Positions 48,170 through 57,212 of a DNA stretch of 64,000 bases are shown here, piece by piece. Source of the DNA: Acinetobacter brisouisimilis (GTDB lineage Bacteria; Pseudomonadota; Gammaproteobacteria; Pseudomonadales; Moraxellaceae). Position numbers and translations under genes: made by a program. The DNA is taken from assembly GCF_000368265.1 (NCBI RefSeq), contig NZ_KB851219.1, positions 56,841 to 120,840 on the forward strand. The letters run 5' to 3'. Position 1 is the stretch's first letter; the number at the start of each line of letters is the position of its first letter. Under the pieces are notes generated by a model. That model saw nothing but the letters and a program-made list of their open reading frames with translations, searched no databases and was not told the origin of the DNA.

Positions 48170-48931
48170 ATGACATCTGAGAAATTTACTGTAGAAAAAG
48201 TCTTATCTATTCAACGTTGGGCCGATAATTTATTCAGCTTTAGCATGACACGACCAGCTCACTTTAAATTCACCGCAGGGCAGTTTGCACGCATTGGTTT
48301 ACAGGTCGATGGTGAACTCATCGTGCGAGCATATTCTGTAGTTTCATCGCCTTATGATGAAACCTTGGAGTTTTTTTCGATTGTTGTGCCTGATGGTGCT
48401 TTTACTTCACGTCTAAAAGACTTACAAGTGGGTGATGAGCTGTATCTGGAAAAAATTCCCTATGGATTCTTAACTTTGGCACGCTATCAGCAACCGTTAC
48501 CACATGATTTATGGTTACTGGCAACCGGTACAGGCTTGGCACCATTTTTGTCGATGTTACAGGATTTTGAGACATGGCAAAATTATCAAAAAATCAATCT
48601 GGTTTATAGTGTGCGTACACAGGCAGAACTGGCATACGTTGAGCGTATTCAGGAAATTGCTGCGACCTTCGGCGAAGGGCATACAGGGTTTCAATTTGTT
48701 CCGATTATTACGCGTGATCCACAGGCAATATTGCACCAGCGTTTGCCCGTTTTAATTGAAAATGGACAATTAGAAGCTGTAATTGGACAGCAATTTAACC
48801 CAGAAACGAGTCATATTATGCTCTGTGGTAACCCACAAATGGTTGAAGATACCAAAGAAGCCTTAAAGCAGCGTGGCTTGAGCATGAATCGTCGTGGTGA
48901 AGGCAATATTGCTGTAGAGAATTATTGGTAA
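48170..48931 (+). CDS. fpr: Ferredoxin--NADP+ reductase
   Basis: The 253-residue FAD enzyme exchanges electrons between NADPH and ferredoxin or flavodoxin. The FAD motif is IVRAYSVVSSPYD, the NADP motif is LATGTGLAPFLSML, and the C-terminus ends VENYW, as in the bacterial class. The ATG at 48170 is preferred to a TTG five codons earlier. Divergence from a LysR gene suggests regulation. Confidence 0.93.
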   Translation: MTSEKFTVEKVLSIQRWADNLFSFSMTRPAHFKFTAGQFARIGLQVDGELIVRAYSVVSSPYDETLEFFSIVVPDGAFTSRLKDLQVGDELYLEKIPYGFLTLARYQQPLPHDLWLLATGTGLAPFLSMLQDFETWQNYQKINLVYSVRTQAELAYVERIQEIAATFGEGHTGFQFVPIITRDPQAILHQRLPVLIENGQLEAVIGQQFNPETSHIMLCGNPQMVEDTKEALKQRGLSMNRRGEGNIAVENYW

Positions 48932-48940
48932 AAATGAGTC

Positions 48941-48979
48941 TGGATATGTTTGTCGCAGCTTAATGCACAAACATATCCA
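48941..48979. terminator. Hairpin between fpr and the converging hypothetical gene
   Basis: A perfect 13-bp inverted repeat TGGATATGTTTGT / ACAAACATATCCA overlaps the last codons of the minus-strand gene. There is no T run, so termination is uncertain. Confidence 0.45.
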
Positions 48980-49382
48980 TAAAGGTGCGGATTTCACTAA
49001 TTGCAGTTTCAACATCGGAACTGAGCCAAGTCGGTTCAAAAAAACCTGCATAATATTCGAGCCGATCTTGTGGCACGACCAAGCGAATAGGGCATTCTTC
49101 ATCGACTAAACGCCAAGGAATAATGAGAACATCCTGATCGAGAAATGCTTCGATATTACGTAAATCGATCACTATTGCACTGATAAAGTCAGGAAATGGC
49201 ATGACAGAAAATTCTTCTGTACGGCGACGAAAATATTCCAAATCACCCCACTTGAGCACATAGCTTGGCTTGCTAAACTCAATCACGCCGATCAGATGCT
49301 GATCTCGCGTATAATGTAAATAACATTGATGCGTCACATCAGTGTCGAGTTCAAGGGACGTGGATTGCAGGCTATACGACAT
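48960..49382 (-). CDS. Hypothetical protein, 140 residues
   Basis: A soluble, acidic protein with CheW/PilI-like spacing of beta strands (ECPIRLVVPQDRLEYYAGFFEPTWLSSD and DFISAIVIDLRNIEAFLDQDVLIIPWRL), but I cannot assign the family. The ATG at 49382 (MSYSLQST) is preferred to 49409, since nine extra residues with CTTIM look untypical. It converges on fpr. Confidence 0.6.
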   Translation of the reverse strand: MSYSLQSTSLELDTDVTHQCYLHYTRDQHLIGVIEFSKPSYVLKWGDLEYFRRRTEEFSVMPFPDFISAIVIDLRNIEAFLDQDVLIIPWRLVDEECPIRLVVPQDRLEYYAGFFEPTWLSSDVETAISEIRTFMDMFVH

Positions 49383-49545
49383 AATCGTGGTGCATTGAAA
49401 AAGTGGCACATAGTATAGCCTATTTTTAGGCTACAGCAGATAAACAATGTATACGTGATGATAATGCTTCTTCACACAACACAACATAAACTTGATGTAG
49501 TATGAAAAATAGTCGAATTGACGTGATAGAAAGGAGGAGATGACT

Positions 49546-49737
49546 ATGTTACGCCATCTAAGTCGGTCACTTCATGAGATGTATGTAAAAGAAAATAAAC
49601 GTCTCGTGCGTTTTATGTTTGCCATGATTGTTTTATTTTATGTAGCAGTTGTGGCTTACATGTTCAGTTACAGCAGCCCAAGTGCCAAAGATGCTTATAC
49701 AGGGCATCCTCAAGCGACGAAAATTGTGAAAAATTAA
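49546..49737 (+). CDS. Small single-helix membrane protein
   Basis: The 63-residue product is basic at the N-terminus (RHLSRSLHEMYVKENKRLVR), then has one hydrophobic helix (FMFAMIVLFYVAVVAYMFSY) and a short polar tail. AAAGGAGG gives eight bases to the ATG at 49546 but only two to the ATG at 49540, so the later start is used. The function is unknown. Confidence 0.65.
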   Translation: MLRHLSRSLHEMYVKENKRLVRFMFAMIVLFYVAVVAYMFSYSSPSAKDAYTGHPQATKIVKN

Positions 49738-49746
49738 GCATATATA

Positions 49747-49775
49747 CTGCTGAAGGAATGGAATTCCTTCGGCAG
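49747..49775. terminator. Hairpin between converging genes
   Basis: CTGCTGAAGGAA / TTCCTTCGGCAG form a 12-bp stem with one G-U pair and loop TGGAA. It ends at the stop codon of the HI0933-type gene. No T run follows, so it may slow or protect RNA rather than end it. Confidence 0.5.
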
Positions 49776-50975
49776 TTACACATATTCTGCTGCAGCAGCG
49801 GCAGATGACCATGCCCACTGAAAATTGTATCCGCCTAAGTGTCCCGTTACATCCAGCACTTCGCCTAAAAAGAATAAACCTTTCTGCTTTTTACTTTCCA
49901 TGGTTTTAGATGAAACCTCATCGGTATCAACCCCACCTAAAGTCACTTCTGCTGTGCGGTAGCCTTCAGTACCCGATGGCTTGACCTGAAAGTTTTGTAG
50001 TTGAGTCGCAATATTTTCCAGTTTTTGATCGCTGAATTGACCGATTGCAGTTTCACTGTCTGCTTGCCAAATCAGTTGTTGCAGTTCAGCGATGACGGAT
50101 TTTGCTGCAAGCTCATTTAGTAACGTGCGTAATAAACTTTTTGGTTGGCTCAGTTTTTTCTGTTTTAGCCATGCACAAAGATCATGAGTTGGGAAAAAGT
50201 TGATCTGAAAACTTTCACCAACCTGCCAGTAGTTAGACAGTTGTAATGAGCTTGGCCCGCTCAAACCACGATGAGTAAAGAGTAATGCTTCGGTAAAAGC
50301 CGCATCCGCATTGCTTAAAGTTGCTTCTAAAGCATTGCCACTTAAACGACTTGTGACTTCTTTAAATTGATCGGAAAAAGTAAAAGGAACCAGACCTGCG
50401 CGAGTTGGATAAACTCGATGCCCGAATTGTTGTGCCAGTTTATAGCCAAAATCTGAGCCGCCGAGTGTGGGAATAGACAAACCACCTGTTGCGACCACAA
50501 CCGATTCAGTCTGATAGCTTTGAGTGGAGGTTTTAACGCTAAACTGATGTTCTGCAAGCACTTGGACTTGGGTAACTTCTGCTGAAGTTTGAATCTCAAC
50601 CAAATCTGTTTTGCTACATTCAGCAAGCAACATATTTAAAATATCTTTGGCGCCGTTTAACGTAAACAGTTGCCCATGCTTGCGTTCTTCGTAGGCAATC
50701 CCATATTCACAGACCAGGCCAATAAAATCCCATTGGTTATAACGTGAAAGTGCCGATTTTACGAAATGCGTGTTATGACAAAGATAATTTTCAGGCTCGA
50801 CATCCAGATTGGTGAAGTTACATTTTCCTCCACCAGACATCAGGATTTTTTTGCCGACTTTATTGGCTTTTTCCAGTACTAATACAGAGCGTCCGCGTTT
50901 GGCTGCACATGCTGCCAACATCAAGCCTGATGCACCTGCGCCTAATACGATGACATCATACTGTAGAGCAGCCAT
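49776..50975 (-). CDS. HI0933/YhiN-family FAD-dependent oxidoreductase
   Basis: The 399-residue flavoprotein has the dinucleotide fingerprint VIVLGAGASGLMLAACAAKRGR and the family signature KKILMSGGGKCNFTN. It ends with GLFFLGEVLDVTGHLGGYNFQWAWSSA. The reaction of this widespread family is not settled. It lies 29 bases after the PLP-enzyme gene on the same strand. Confidence 0.87.
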   Translation of the reverse strand: MAALQYDVIVLGAGASGLMLAACAAKRGRSVLVLEKANKVGKKILMSGGGKCNFTNLDVEPENYLCHNTHFVKSALSRYNQWDFIGLVCEYGIAYEERKHGQLFTLNGAKDILNMLLAECSKTDLVEIQTSAEVTQVQVLAEHQFSVKTSTQSYQTESVVVATGGLSIPTLGGSDFGYKLAQQFGHRVYPTRAGLVPFTFSDQFKEVTSRLSGNALEATLSNADAAFTEALLFTHRGLSGPSSLQLSNYWQVGESFQINFFPTHDLCAWLKQKKLSQPKSLLRTLLNELAAKSVIAELQQLIWQADSETAIGQFSDQKLENIATQLQNFQVKPSGTEGYRTAEVTLGGVDTDEVSSKTMESKKQKGLFFLGEVLDVTGHLGGYNFQWAWSSAAAAAEYV

Positions 50976-51004
50976 GTGATTCTCCGAATGCTAAAAACCG
51001 CGCA

Positions 51005-51904
51005 TTATACTGAAATTTTGGGCATGTCGCCTAACTCTTGTGCACGTCCTTGTAAACCACCTGTGTGAATGGCGAGAATTCGTGTACCTGACTGAAAAAA
51101 GCCTTGTTCGATCAGGTCAAAAATTCCCATGAGCATTTTGCCTGTATACACCTGTTCGAGTGGAATCTGATAAGTCTGCTCAAAGCTTCGAATAAATTGC
51201 ATCAGTTCAGGTGATGTTTTGGCATAACCACCACAGCAGTAAGTATCCAAAATTTTCCAGTTGCTTTTGTCGGTAAATTGCTTCACCTCTTGTGTCAGAA
51301 ATTCACCTTTAAGCGTAGAAAAACCGAGTAACTGATGGCGTGAATCACTGGCTTGGATTAAACCTGATAGTGTGCCGCCAGTACCAACTGCACAGCAGAA
51401 CACATCATAATGATTTAAATCTTCCGAAGTTAGAATTTCCTGACAGCCTTGAATGGCAAGGTCATTGGTTCCTCCTTCAGGAATCAGATAACTGTCGGGA
51501 AATTGTGATTGTAACTGCTGTAAAAAGTCTGGCTCATGACGTTGTTGATAAGCTTGTCGTGAAATAAATTCAAGCTGCATCCCCATCTCGCGTGCAGTTT
51601 GCAAGGTTGGGTTGAGTGGGCGCTGTGCCATTTCTTCGCCCCGAATGATGCCAATGCTTTGTAAACCAAGCATCTGAGCAGCATATGCCGTTGCTGCAAT
51701 ATGATTGGAATATGCGCCTCCGAAAGTCAGTACAGCGGTTTTGCCTTGTTGCTGTGCCTGTTGCAGGTTGTATTTGAGTTTATAAAACTTATTGCCTGAA
51801 ATCTGGGGATGAACCAAATCCAGCCGTTTCAGATCAAGCTGAATATCATTGCGTTGTATCAAGGTTTCTACGGGAATTTGAGGCGACTGGGCTTGAATCT
51901 GCAT
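51005..51904 (-). CDS. D-cysteine desulfhydrase / ACC deaminase-like PLP enzyme
   Basis: The 299-residue fold-type II PLP enzyme has the lysine region LVHPQISGNKFYKLKYNL, the substrate-carboxylate loop GGAYSNHIAATAYAA and the glycine-rich phosphate loop AVGTGGTLSGL. The family includes D-cysteine desulfhydrase and 1-aminocyclopropane-1-carboxylate deaminase, and the substrate is not clear. Its ATG shares one base with the stop of the EmrA-like gene (TAATG), so it is translated as part of the efflux operon. Confidence 0.85.
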   Translation of the reverse strand: MQIQAQSPQIPVETLIQRNDIQLDLKRLDLVHPQISGNKFYKLKYNLQQAQQQGKTAVLTFGGAYSNHIAATAYAAQMLGLQSIGIIRGEEMAQRPLNPTLQTAREMGMQLEFISRQAYQQRHEPDFLQQLQSQFPDSYLIPEGGTNDLAIQGCQEILTSEDLNHYDVFCCAVGTGGTLSGLIQASDSRHQLLGFSTLKGEFLTQEVKQFTDKSNWKILDTYCCGGYAKTSPELMQFIRSFEQTYQIPLEQVYTGKMLMGIFDLIEQGFFQSGTRILAIHTGGLQGRAQELGDMPKISV

Positions 51905-53058
51905 TAGCGTGTGCCTGTTCCTTGTGTTGAAGTATCAACCGAGCTAATGACCGACATGCCTGGTCTGAGGCGCGCCAATTCAGGTTGATTTGGGTCAATT
52001 GCAATTTTTACCGCAATACGCTGCACCACTTTGGTAAAGTTGCCTGTCGCATTATCAGTTTTTAAAACACTAAACTCAGAGCCTGCAGCAGGAGAGATTT
52101 CCTCGACCCGTCCTGTAAATTTTTTGTGCTTTAAGGCATCGACGGTAAACGAGGCTTTTTGCCCAATCTGCATATTGGCAATCTGAGTTTCCTTAAAGTT
52201 GGCAACCACCCAAGTGGTTTGGGGAATGAGATACAGTAATTGCGAACCTGCCGCAACGTATTGTCCTACGCGTGGAGAAACCTCGCCCAGTTGTCCATCC
52301 ATAGGGGCAGTGATGATGCTGTAATCTTTGGTGGTATTGGCTTGATCGAGTTGTGCCGCTGCATTTTTAACTTGTGCCTGTAAGCCTACGGTAGAAACTT
52401 GTGCAGTTTTTAAAGCTTCTTCGGCGACTTTGACGTTAGCTTTGGCTTCATTGAGTAAGGCCAGATTGTTGGCAACATTGGCTCGACTTTGATCCAGATC
52501 TGTTTTGGAAACAGCACCTGTATTACCTAAAGCCTGATAACGATACAGTTGTTGTAAGGAGAGCTGATATTGTGCTTCGATCTGAGCAACTTTAGCTTGC
52601 GCTGCTGCAATATCGGCTTGACGTTGGGCAATCGTTTGCTTTTGATTGTTAAAGTTATTTGCAGCCTGCTCGACACTGGATTGGGCTTGTGACACTTTTT
52701 GATTATAAGTTGTCGGGTCAATCCGAATCAGAATTTGCCCTTTTTTGACATGATCAAAGTCACTGACTAAAACATCCTGAATATAGCCATTGATTTGAGA
52801 AGATAAAACCGTGGTTTTACCTTTAATATAACTGTTGTCTGTCTGCTGGATTGGGGTATTGAATGGACCAATCTGCCATGCCCACATAATCACACTAATC
52901 CCAACCAATAGCACAAAGAACATCAGGATCAAGGTTGATTTTTTGGTTTCGATCAACTTGCTGACCCGAGGCACTGCCTTTAAATGCGGTTGTTGCTGTG
53001 CTGTTGATGTGGCTTCTTGTTCAGCTGGGCGATCATCGGTTTTTGGCTGTTCACTCAT
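51904..53058 (-). CDS. EmrA/HlyD-type membrane fusion protein
   Basis: The 384-residue periplasmic adaptor has one N-terminal membrane helix (about 40-62), a split lipoyl domain and a long coiled coil (about 110-215, rich in Gln, Ala and Asn). It also has the family beta-barrel with YVAAGSQLLYLIPQTTWVVANFKE. It links the DHA2 pump to an outer-membrane channel. No TolC-type gene is in the cluster. Confidence 0.9.
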   Translation of the reverse strand: MSEQPKTDDRPAEQEATSTAQQQPHLKAVPRVSKLIETKKSTLILMFFVLLVGISVIMWAWQIGPFNTPIQQTDNSYIKGKTTVLSSQINGYIQDVLVSDFDHVKKGQILIRIDPTTYNQKVSQAQSSVEQAANNFNNQKQTIAQRQADIAAAQAKVAQIEAQYQLSLQQLYRYQALGNTGAVSKTDLDQSRANVANNLALLNEAKANVKVAEEALKTAQVSTVGLQAQVKNAAAQLDQANTTKDYSIITAPMDGQLGEVSPRVGQYVAAGSQLLYLIPQTTWVVANFKETQIANMQIGQKASFTVDALKHKKFTGRVEEISPAAGSEFSVLKTDNATGNFTKVVQRIAVKIAIDPNQPELARLRPGMSVISSVDTSTQGTGTR

Positions 53059-53073
53059 AGCATTTCTCTAAAA

Positions 53074-54717
53074 TTAAGAGGATTGAGGTTGGCGGCGGGC
53101 ATTGTAGTGTGTCGATGCAATATTGCCGAAGCCCCAAACCATTAAAATTACGGCAAAAATGCCATTTAAATAAATCACATCGTTATAGGCTCGCACCTGT
53201 GCTTCACGGGTAGTGACTTGTGACAAGCTGGATACAGCCTGTGCCTGATTTTTACTGCTATCGGTAATATAAGCGGCATACTTGCCTTGATACTGGCTGA
53301 GACGCTGCGTCACGTTAGGGTCTGTCGCTTCCAGTGCATTGTTAATGGTGACTTGATAAACTTGAGTACGTTCTTTTTGATAGGTTGAAAAAAACGAAGA
53401 TCCCACCAGTCCACCAAAACTTTGGGTCGCTGAAAACAGCACCAAATAGGTCACAACATGGCCTGCACCCTGTTGCAAGGCGCGACCAAAACCGACCAGC
53501 AACAATGGGCCAATAAACAGCCCACCTGCAAAGGCCACTAAAAACTGACTATGATAAAAATTGGCGGGTCGTACATCACTGGTGAGATGAAAATCCAGAC
53601 CACAAGCAATTAAGACCAGAAATTCGGCAAAGACCAATTGCAAGACAATCCGTTCGCGGGTAAAGGTCAAGGCACTGAAAATGGCGCCTGCCAACATGCC
53701 AAAAAAAATCACTGTGTAGAGGCTGACAAACTGGTCAGGCCCCATACCGACTGTTTTTAAAAAGTTAACGGCTGCATAAGTTTGCTCTGACATAAGTAGA
53801 CGCAGGGCGAATGCCGCAAGAATAAAACGTAGGGTTGGCCAAGTGCCTAACCAGCGCGTCATAATCAGTGGGTTAGTGCGCTGATGCTCATAGAAAAAAC
53901 CCAAAACCAGCAAAGTAAAACCGCAAATCAGCACATAGGCAATCCACGGTGAGTCAAACCACCAGCGTAGCGGCCCTTGTACCAGAACTGCACATAAACA
54001 GGCAAAGCCTGGGGCAAGTAAGGCAAAAGTCAGGAAATCGCCTTTTTCAAATACTGCTATACGTAAGCTACGCGGCAGCTTGAGTGAGACCACCATGGCA
54101 AAACAGCAAATGCTCAGGCCAAGCTCAAAGGTATACAGCACAGTCCAGTTGTTGACGTTCACCAGAAGTGGAGAAATAATCCATGCTAGCGGTACGCCCA
54201 ATTGCCCAATACCAATTCCCAGATACAGTCCTTTAATGCGATGTTCTTTGCTAAAGCCTTGCATGATGTAATACATGCCCAGAGAACTAAGGGGAGCAGC
54301 CGCCAAGCCACTAATAAAGCGGGCAAATAGTGCAGATTGATAGTTATTTACCAAAATATGCATGATCATGACCGCAATAAATACCAACAAGCCAATTTCA
54401 CTAAATAAGCGCAGTCCATACTGCTGGCGGGCTTTAAACAAAATCAGGTTGGAACTGATATTTGCCATAACATACGCAGCAGGCAGCCATGCTCCTTCAA
54501 TAGGCGTTAAACCGTATTCACCTTGTAGTTGAGGTAAATTGGCGCTAATAAAGCCGTTACTCAGTCCTGCGGAAAGCGCAATAAATATGCCGATAAAAAA
54601 ATATAAATAGCGTTTGCCACGTGGGTGCTCAATTGAAGGGGGAGAGCCAGGCAAGACAGGACGTTCGTCGGCTGTCCAGTCGGGCGGTGTCTCCAGATAA
54701 CGCGGCTGTTTATCCAT
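53074..54717 (-). CDS. EmrB-type DHA2 multidrug efflux MFS transporter
   Basis: The 547-residue inner-membrane protein has about 14 helices, typical of the DHA2 family of H+ antiporters, and the early motif FISANLPQLQGEYGLTPIEGAWLPAAYV. It contains a sizeable periplasmic loop near the last helices (about residues 450-500). It overlaps tetR by eight bases upstream and lies 15 bases before the adaptor gene. Confidence 0.9.
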   Translation of the reverse strand: MDKQPRYLETPPDWTADERPVLPGSPPSIEHPRGKRYLYFFIGIFIALSAGLSNGFISANLPQLQGEYGLTPIEGAWLPAAYVMANISSNLILFKARQQYGLRLFSEIGLLVFIAVMIMHILVNNYQSALFARFISGLAAAPLSSLGMYYIMQGFSKEHRIKGLYLGIGIGQLGVPLAWIISPLLVNVNNWTVLYTFELGLSICCFAMVVSLKLPRSLRIAVFEKGDFLTFALLAPGFACLCAVLVQGPLRWWFDSPWIAYVLICGFTLLVLGFFYEHQRTNPLIMTRWLGTWPTLRFILAAFALRLLMSEQTYAAVNFLKTVGMGPDQFVSLYTVIFFGMLAGAIFSALTFTRERIVLQLVFAEFLVLIACGLDFHLTSDVRPANFYHSQFLVAFAGGLFIGPLLLVGFGRALQQGAGHVVTYLVLFSATQSFGGLVGSSFFSTYQKERTQVYQVTINNALEATDPNVTQRLSQYQGKYAAYITDSSKNQAQAVSSLSQVTTREAQVRAYNDVIYLNGIFAVILMVWGFGNIASTHYNARRQPQSS

Positions 54718-55279
54718 AACGTGCCTCGCGTGATACCTGAATCCCTGTCAGTAATAGTTCAATGGCACGTTTGGCAAGGCGTATTTGTTCTTGTTCGGTA
54801 TGCCCACGAAACGATGCGGTTAAAATTGAAATAATAGTACGGTAATCTTCAAAAGTCAGATCTGGACGACAAACCTTTGCAGCAATTGCCTGATCAATCA
54901 GCGGTTGAATAATTTGCTGATGTTGCTGGATGAGTTCTTGTAGCTGTGCCTCATTGGCATCAAGGACACGCCAGTATTCTTTGAGTGCAGATAAGTGCGG
55001 CAGATTGTTTATATGACTGTAAATCAATAAAAACAAGCCATCTTCAAACTGTCCATAATATTTGGCACGTGTTTCTAGATTTTCAATCGACTGTTGCAAC
55101 AAGGCATAAATCAAGTGTTTGCGGTCAGCAAAATTACGATAAAATGTGGCACGCCCAACCCCTGCATAATCAATAATCATCTGTAAAGGCACATGAATGC
55201 CATGTGCTTTAATCATTTCTGCTGCAGCATTTAAAAGCTCTTCACGGTTTTGTGCCGCACGTTGTAAGTGTTTACTCAT
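54710..55279 (-). CDS. TetR/AcrR-family repressor of the efflux operon
   Basis: The 189-residue product has a TetR N-terminal helix-turn-helix (NREELLNAAAEMIKAHGIHVPLQMIIDYAGVGRATFYRNFADRKHLIYALL) and a variable ligand domain. The ATG at 55279 is used because the frame upstream runs into the palindrome at 55314-55331, which is better explained as its operator. As first gene of the pump operon it probably represses itself and the pump. Confidence 0.88.
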   Translation of the reverse strand: MSKHLQRAAQNREELLNAAAEMIKAHGIHVPLQMIIDYAGVGRATFYRNFADRKHLIYALLQQSIENLETRAKYYGQFEDGLFLLIYSHINNLPHLSALKEYWRVLDANEAQLQELIQQHQQIIQPLIDQAIAAKVCRPDLTFEDYRTIISILTASFRGHTEQEQIRLAKRAIELLLTGIQVSREARYG

Positions 55280-55313
55280 GATTGCCAAGTCATTCAAAAT
55301 CTGTTGGTATTTT

Positions 55314-55331
55314 ACGGACAAATTTGTCCGT
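55314..55331. promoter_or_regulatory. Perfect 18-bp palindrome, probable TetR operator
   Basis: ACGGACAAATTTGTCCGT reads the same on both strands. It lies 35 bases upstream of the tetR start and 132 bases before the divergent methyltransferase gene. Its size and symmetry suit a TetR dimer. Confidence 0.8.
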
Positions 55332-55463
55332 TTGTATTGGAATAGGTGTTTATAGTTTTGTAAATTAATAACTTTATTTTATATATATGCTTATAAATCA
55401 TCATTATTTATTTTATGAAATCTTCTTTATGCTGTGTTTTATAGATATGAGGAGTAATAAAAA

Positions 55464-56228
55464 ATGAATACACAACACCAAGTCAATCAACATCAATACC
55501 AAGATAAATCAAATGCTTATTTGAACAGTAGTGTACATGCTCAAGGTGCAGAATTTGTAAAAATGCAGCAATGTGTGCAGCAGCATCAATTCAAGCATAT
55601 ATTGGATTTGGGCTGTGGGGCGGGGCATGTCAGTTATCAGGTCGCACCATATACCGAGCAGGTCATTGCTTATGATGTGACATCAGAAATGGTGGAATTG
55701 GTTTGCCAACAAGCAAAAGAGAAGGGCTTAAGCCAAATTCAGGGGCAACAGGGTGCAGCCGAGAAATTGCCTTTTGCAGATCAGTCTTTCGATTGCATTA
55801 TTAGTCGCTATTCAGCACATCACTGGCAGCATGTCGGGCAAGCTATGCAGGAAATTTATAGGGTTTTACAACCACACGGCAAAGTGATTTTTGTGGATAT
55901 TTTGGGAAATGGTCAGCCTGCTTTAGACACCTTTTTGCAAACGATTGAAATGATTCGTGACCCAAGTCATGTGCGAAATTACAACTCGCAAGAATGGATG
56001 CAATTTGCTGAATATGCGGGTTTTCAGGTTGAGCAAGTAGAAAAACAAGTATTGCATTTGGACTTTGACAGTTGGGTCAGCCGCATGCAAACTCTAGCAA
56101 GTGGCGTTGAAACGATTCGGAGCTTGCAAGGCAAAGTTTCTGACGCCGTTATGCAACATTTCCAGATTCAGGCAGATGGTTCATTTCAAAGCGATGTGAT
56201 GTATTTAGTATTGGGAAAAACAGCTTAA
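55464..56228 (+). CDS. Class I SAM-dependent methyltransferase
   Basis: The 254-residue product has motif I ILDLGCGAGHVSYQVA, motif II around YDVTSEMVEL, and FADQSFDCIISRYSAHHW, of the UbiE/YcgJ-like group. The substrate is unknown. It is divergent from the tetR-led efflux operon, so the palindrome could also affect it. GAGGAG precedes the ATG. Confidence 0.87.
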   Translation: MNTQHQVNQHQYQDKSNAYLNSSVHAQGAEFVKMQQCVQQHQFKHILDLGCGAGHVSYQVAPYTEQVIAYDVTSEMVELVCQQAKEKGLSQIQGQQGAAEKLPFADQSFDCIISRYSAHHWQHVGQAMQEIYRVLQPHGKVIFVDILGNGQPALDTFLQTIEMIRDPSHVRNYNSQEWMQFAEYAGFQVEQVEKQVLHLDFDSWVSRMQTLASGVETIRSLQGKVSDAVMQHFQIQADGSFQSDVMYLVLGKTA

Positions 56229-56275
56229 GTTCTGCTAAAATATCCGCCTTTGTTGGCCAGTAAATAGGTACTGTC

Positions 56276-56899
56276 GTGAATAGTTTGTGGGCGCTTTTTC
56301 CGATTGCCATCGCATTAATGTTAGGCGCGATTAGCCCTGGTCCAACGTTTATTTATGTGGCAAAAAACTCCATTGCCATTTCACGTAAGCATGGCTTATT
56401 TACTGCTTTGGGCACTGGAACAGGTGCGGCACTATTTGGTTTGCTTGCGGTCATGGGCTTGCAAGCAATTTTACTCGCCGTCCCATCCGCATATTTGATT
56501 TTAAAAGTGTGTGGTGGTCTGTATTTGCTATGGCTCGCATTTAAAATTATTCGCCATGCCAAAGAGCCAATCCATACAGAGCAAGATACAGCACCAAAAA
56601 TGAGCTATGCCCAAGCCTATCGTTTAGGGCTGATCACACAGTTAAGTAATCCGAAAATTGCGATTGTCCTCGCCAGTATTTTTACCGCTTTACTGCCAAA
56701 AGAAATCCCAAGTTATTACTATGTGGTTTTGCCGATACTGTGCTTTTTTATTGATGCAGGTTGGTATTCGCTGGTCGCTATGGTGCTTTCGGCTGAAGTA
56801 CCGCGTAAAGTGTATTTAAAATCCAAAGCGATTTTTGATCGTGTAGCAGGCGGCGTGATGACTTTGCTTGGACTGAAACTGATTTTTGGTATGAAATAA
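56276..56899 (+). CDS. LysE/RhtB-family exporter
   Basis: The 207-residue membrane protein has about six helices and the family motif GAISPGPTFIYVAKNSI plus QLSNPKIAIVLASIF. It is a paralogue of the exporter at 22036. The start is GTG at 56276, and no in-frame ATG is nearer. It follows the methyltransferase gene by 47 bases and may share its transcript. A terminator follows. Confidence 0.88.
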   Translation: MNSLWALFPIAIALMLGAISPGPTFIYVAKNSIAISRKHGLFTALGTGTGAALFGLLAVMGLQAILLAVPSAYLILKVCGGLYLLWLAFKIIRHAKEPIHTEQDTAPKMSYAQAYRLGLITQLSNPKIAIVLASIFTALLPKEIPSYYYVVLPILCFFIDAGWYSLVAMVLSAEVPRKVYLKSKAIFDRVAGGVMTLLGLKLIFGMK

Positions 56900-56912
56900 T
56901 CTAAAGAATTTT

Positions 56913-56947
56913 AAAAAAGCCTATTGTTCATCAATAGGCTTTTTTTA
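56913..56947 (+). terminator. Terminator after the LysE-type gene
   Basis: AAGCCTATTG / CAATAGGCTT with loop TTCAT is flanked by A and T7 runs. Confidence 0.93.
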
Positions 56948-57206
56948 TGCCTGATCATCTTGGGTTGGCAATAATAAATTTGTTTTCAGAGAGTAAGGTG
57001 GAAGTATCTATCACCTCCTCAAGATAAGATGAAAAACTTTATGAAGAATAATAAGTTCTTCTTAAAGATATTTAAGATTAAAAATAAGCTGATATTTTTA
57101 TTGCTGATTTTGCCATCTTGGGATAAGTTTCTTCACAAATTGAAATATATTTTTTTATACATTCTGCAAATAAAGTGCTAATTTAAAATAAAACAACAAA
57201 GAGGAT
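56948..57206. other. AT-rich gap with one doubtful small frame
   Basis: The only frame of note is 57029-57181 (+, 50 codons), which is hydrophobic and Lys-rich but has no ribosome site. A CACCTCCTC just upstream of it is the complement of a ribosome site. No promoter of good quality was found. Confidence 0.4.
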
Positions 57207-57212
57207 ATGCTC

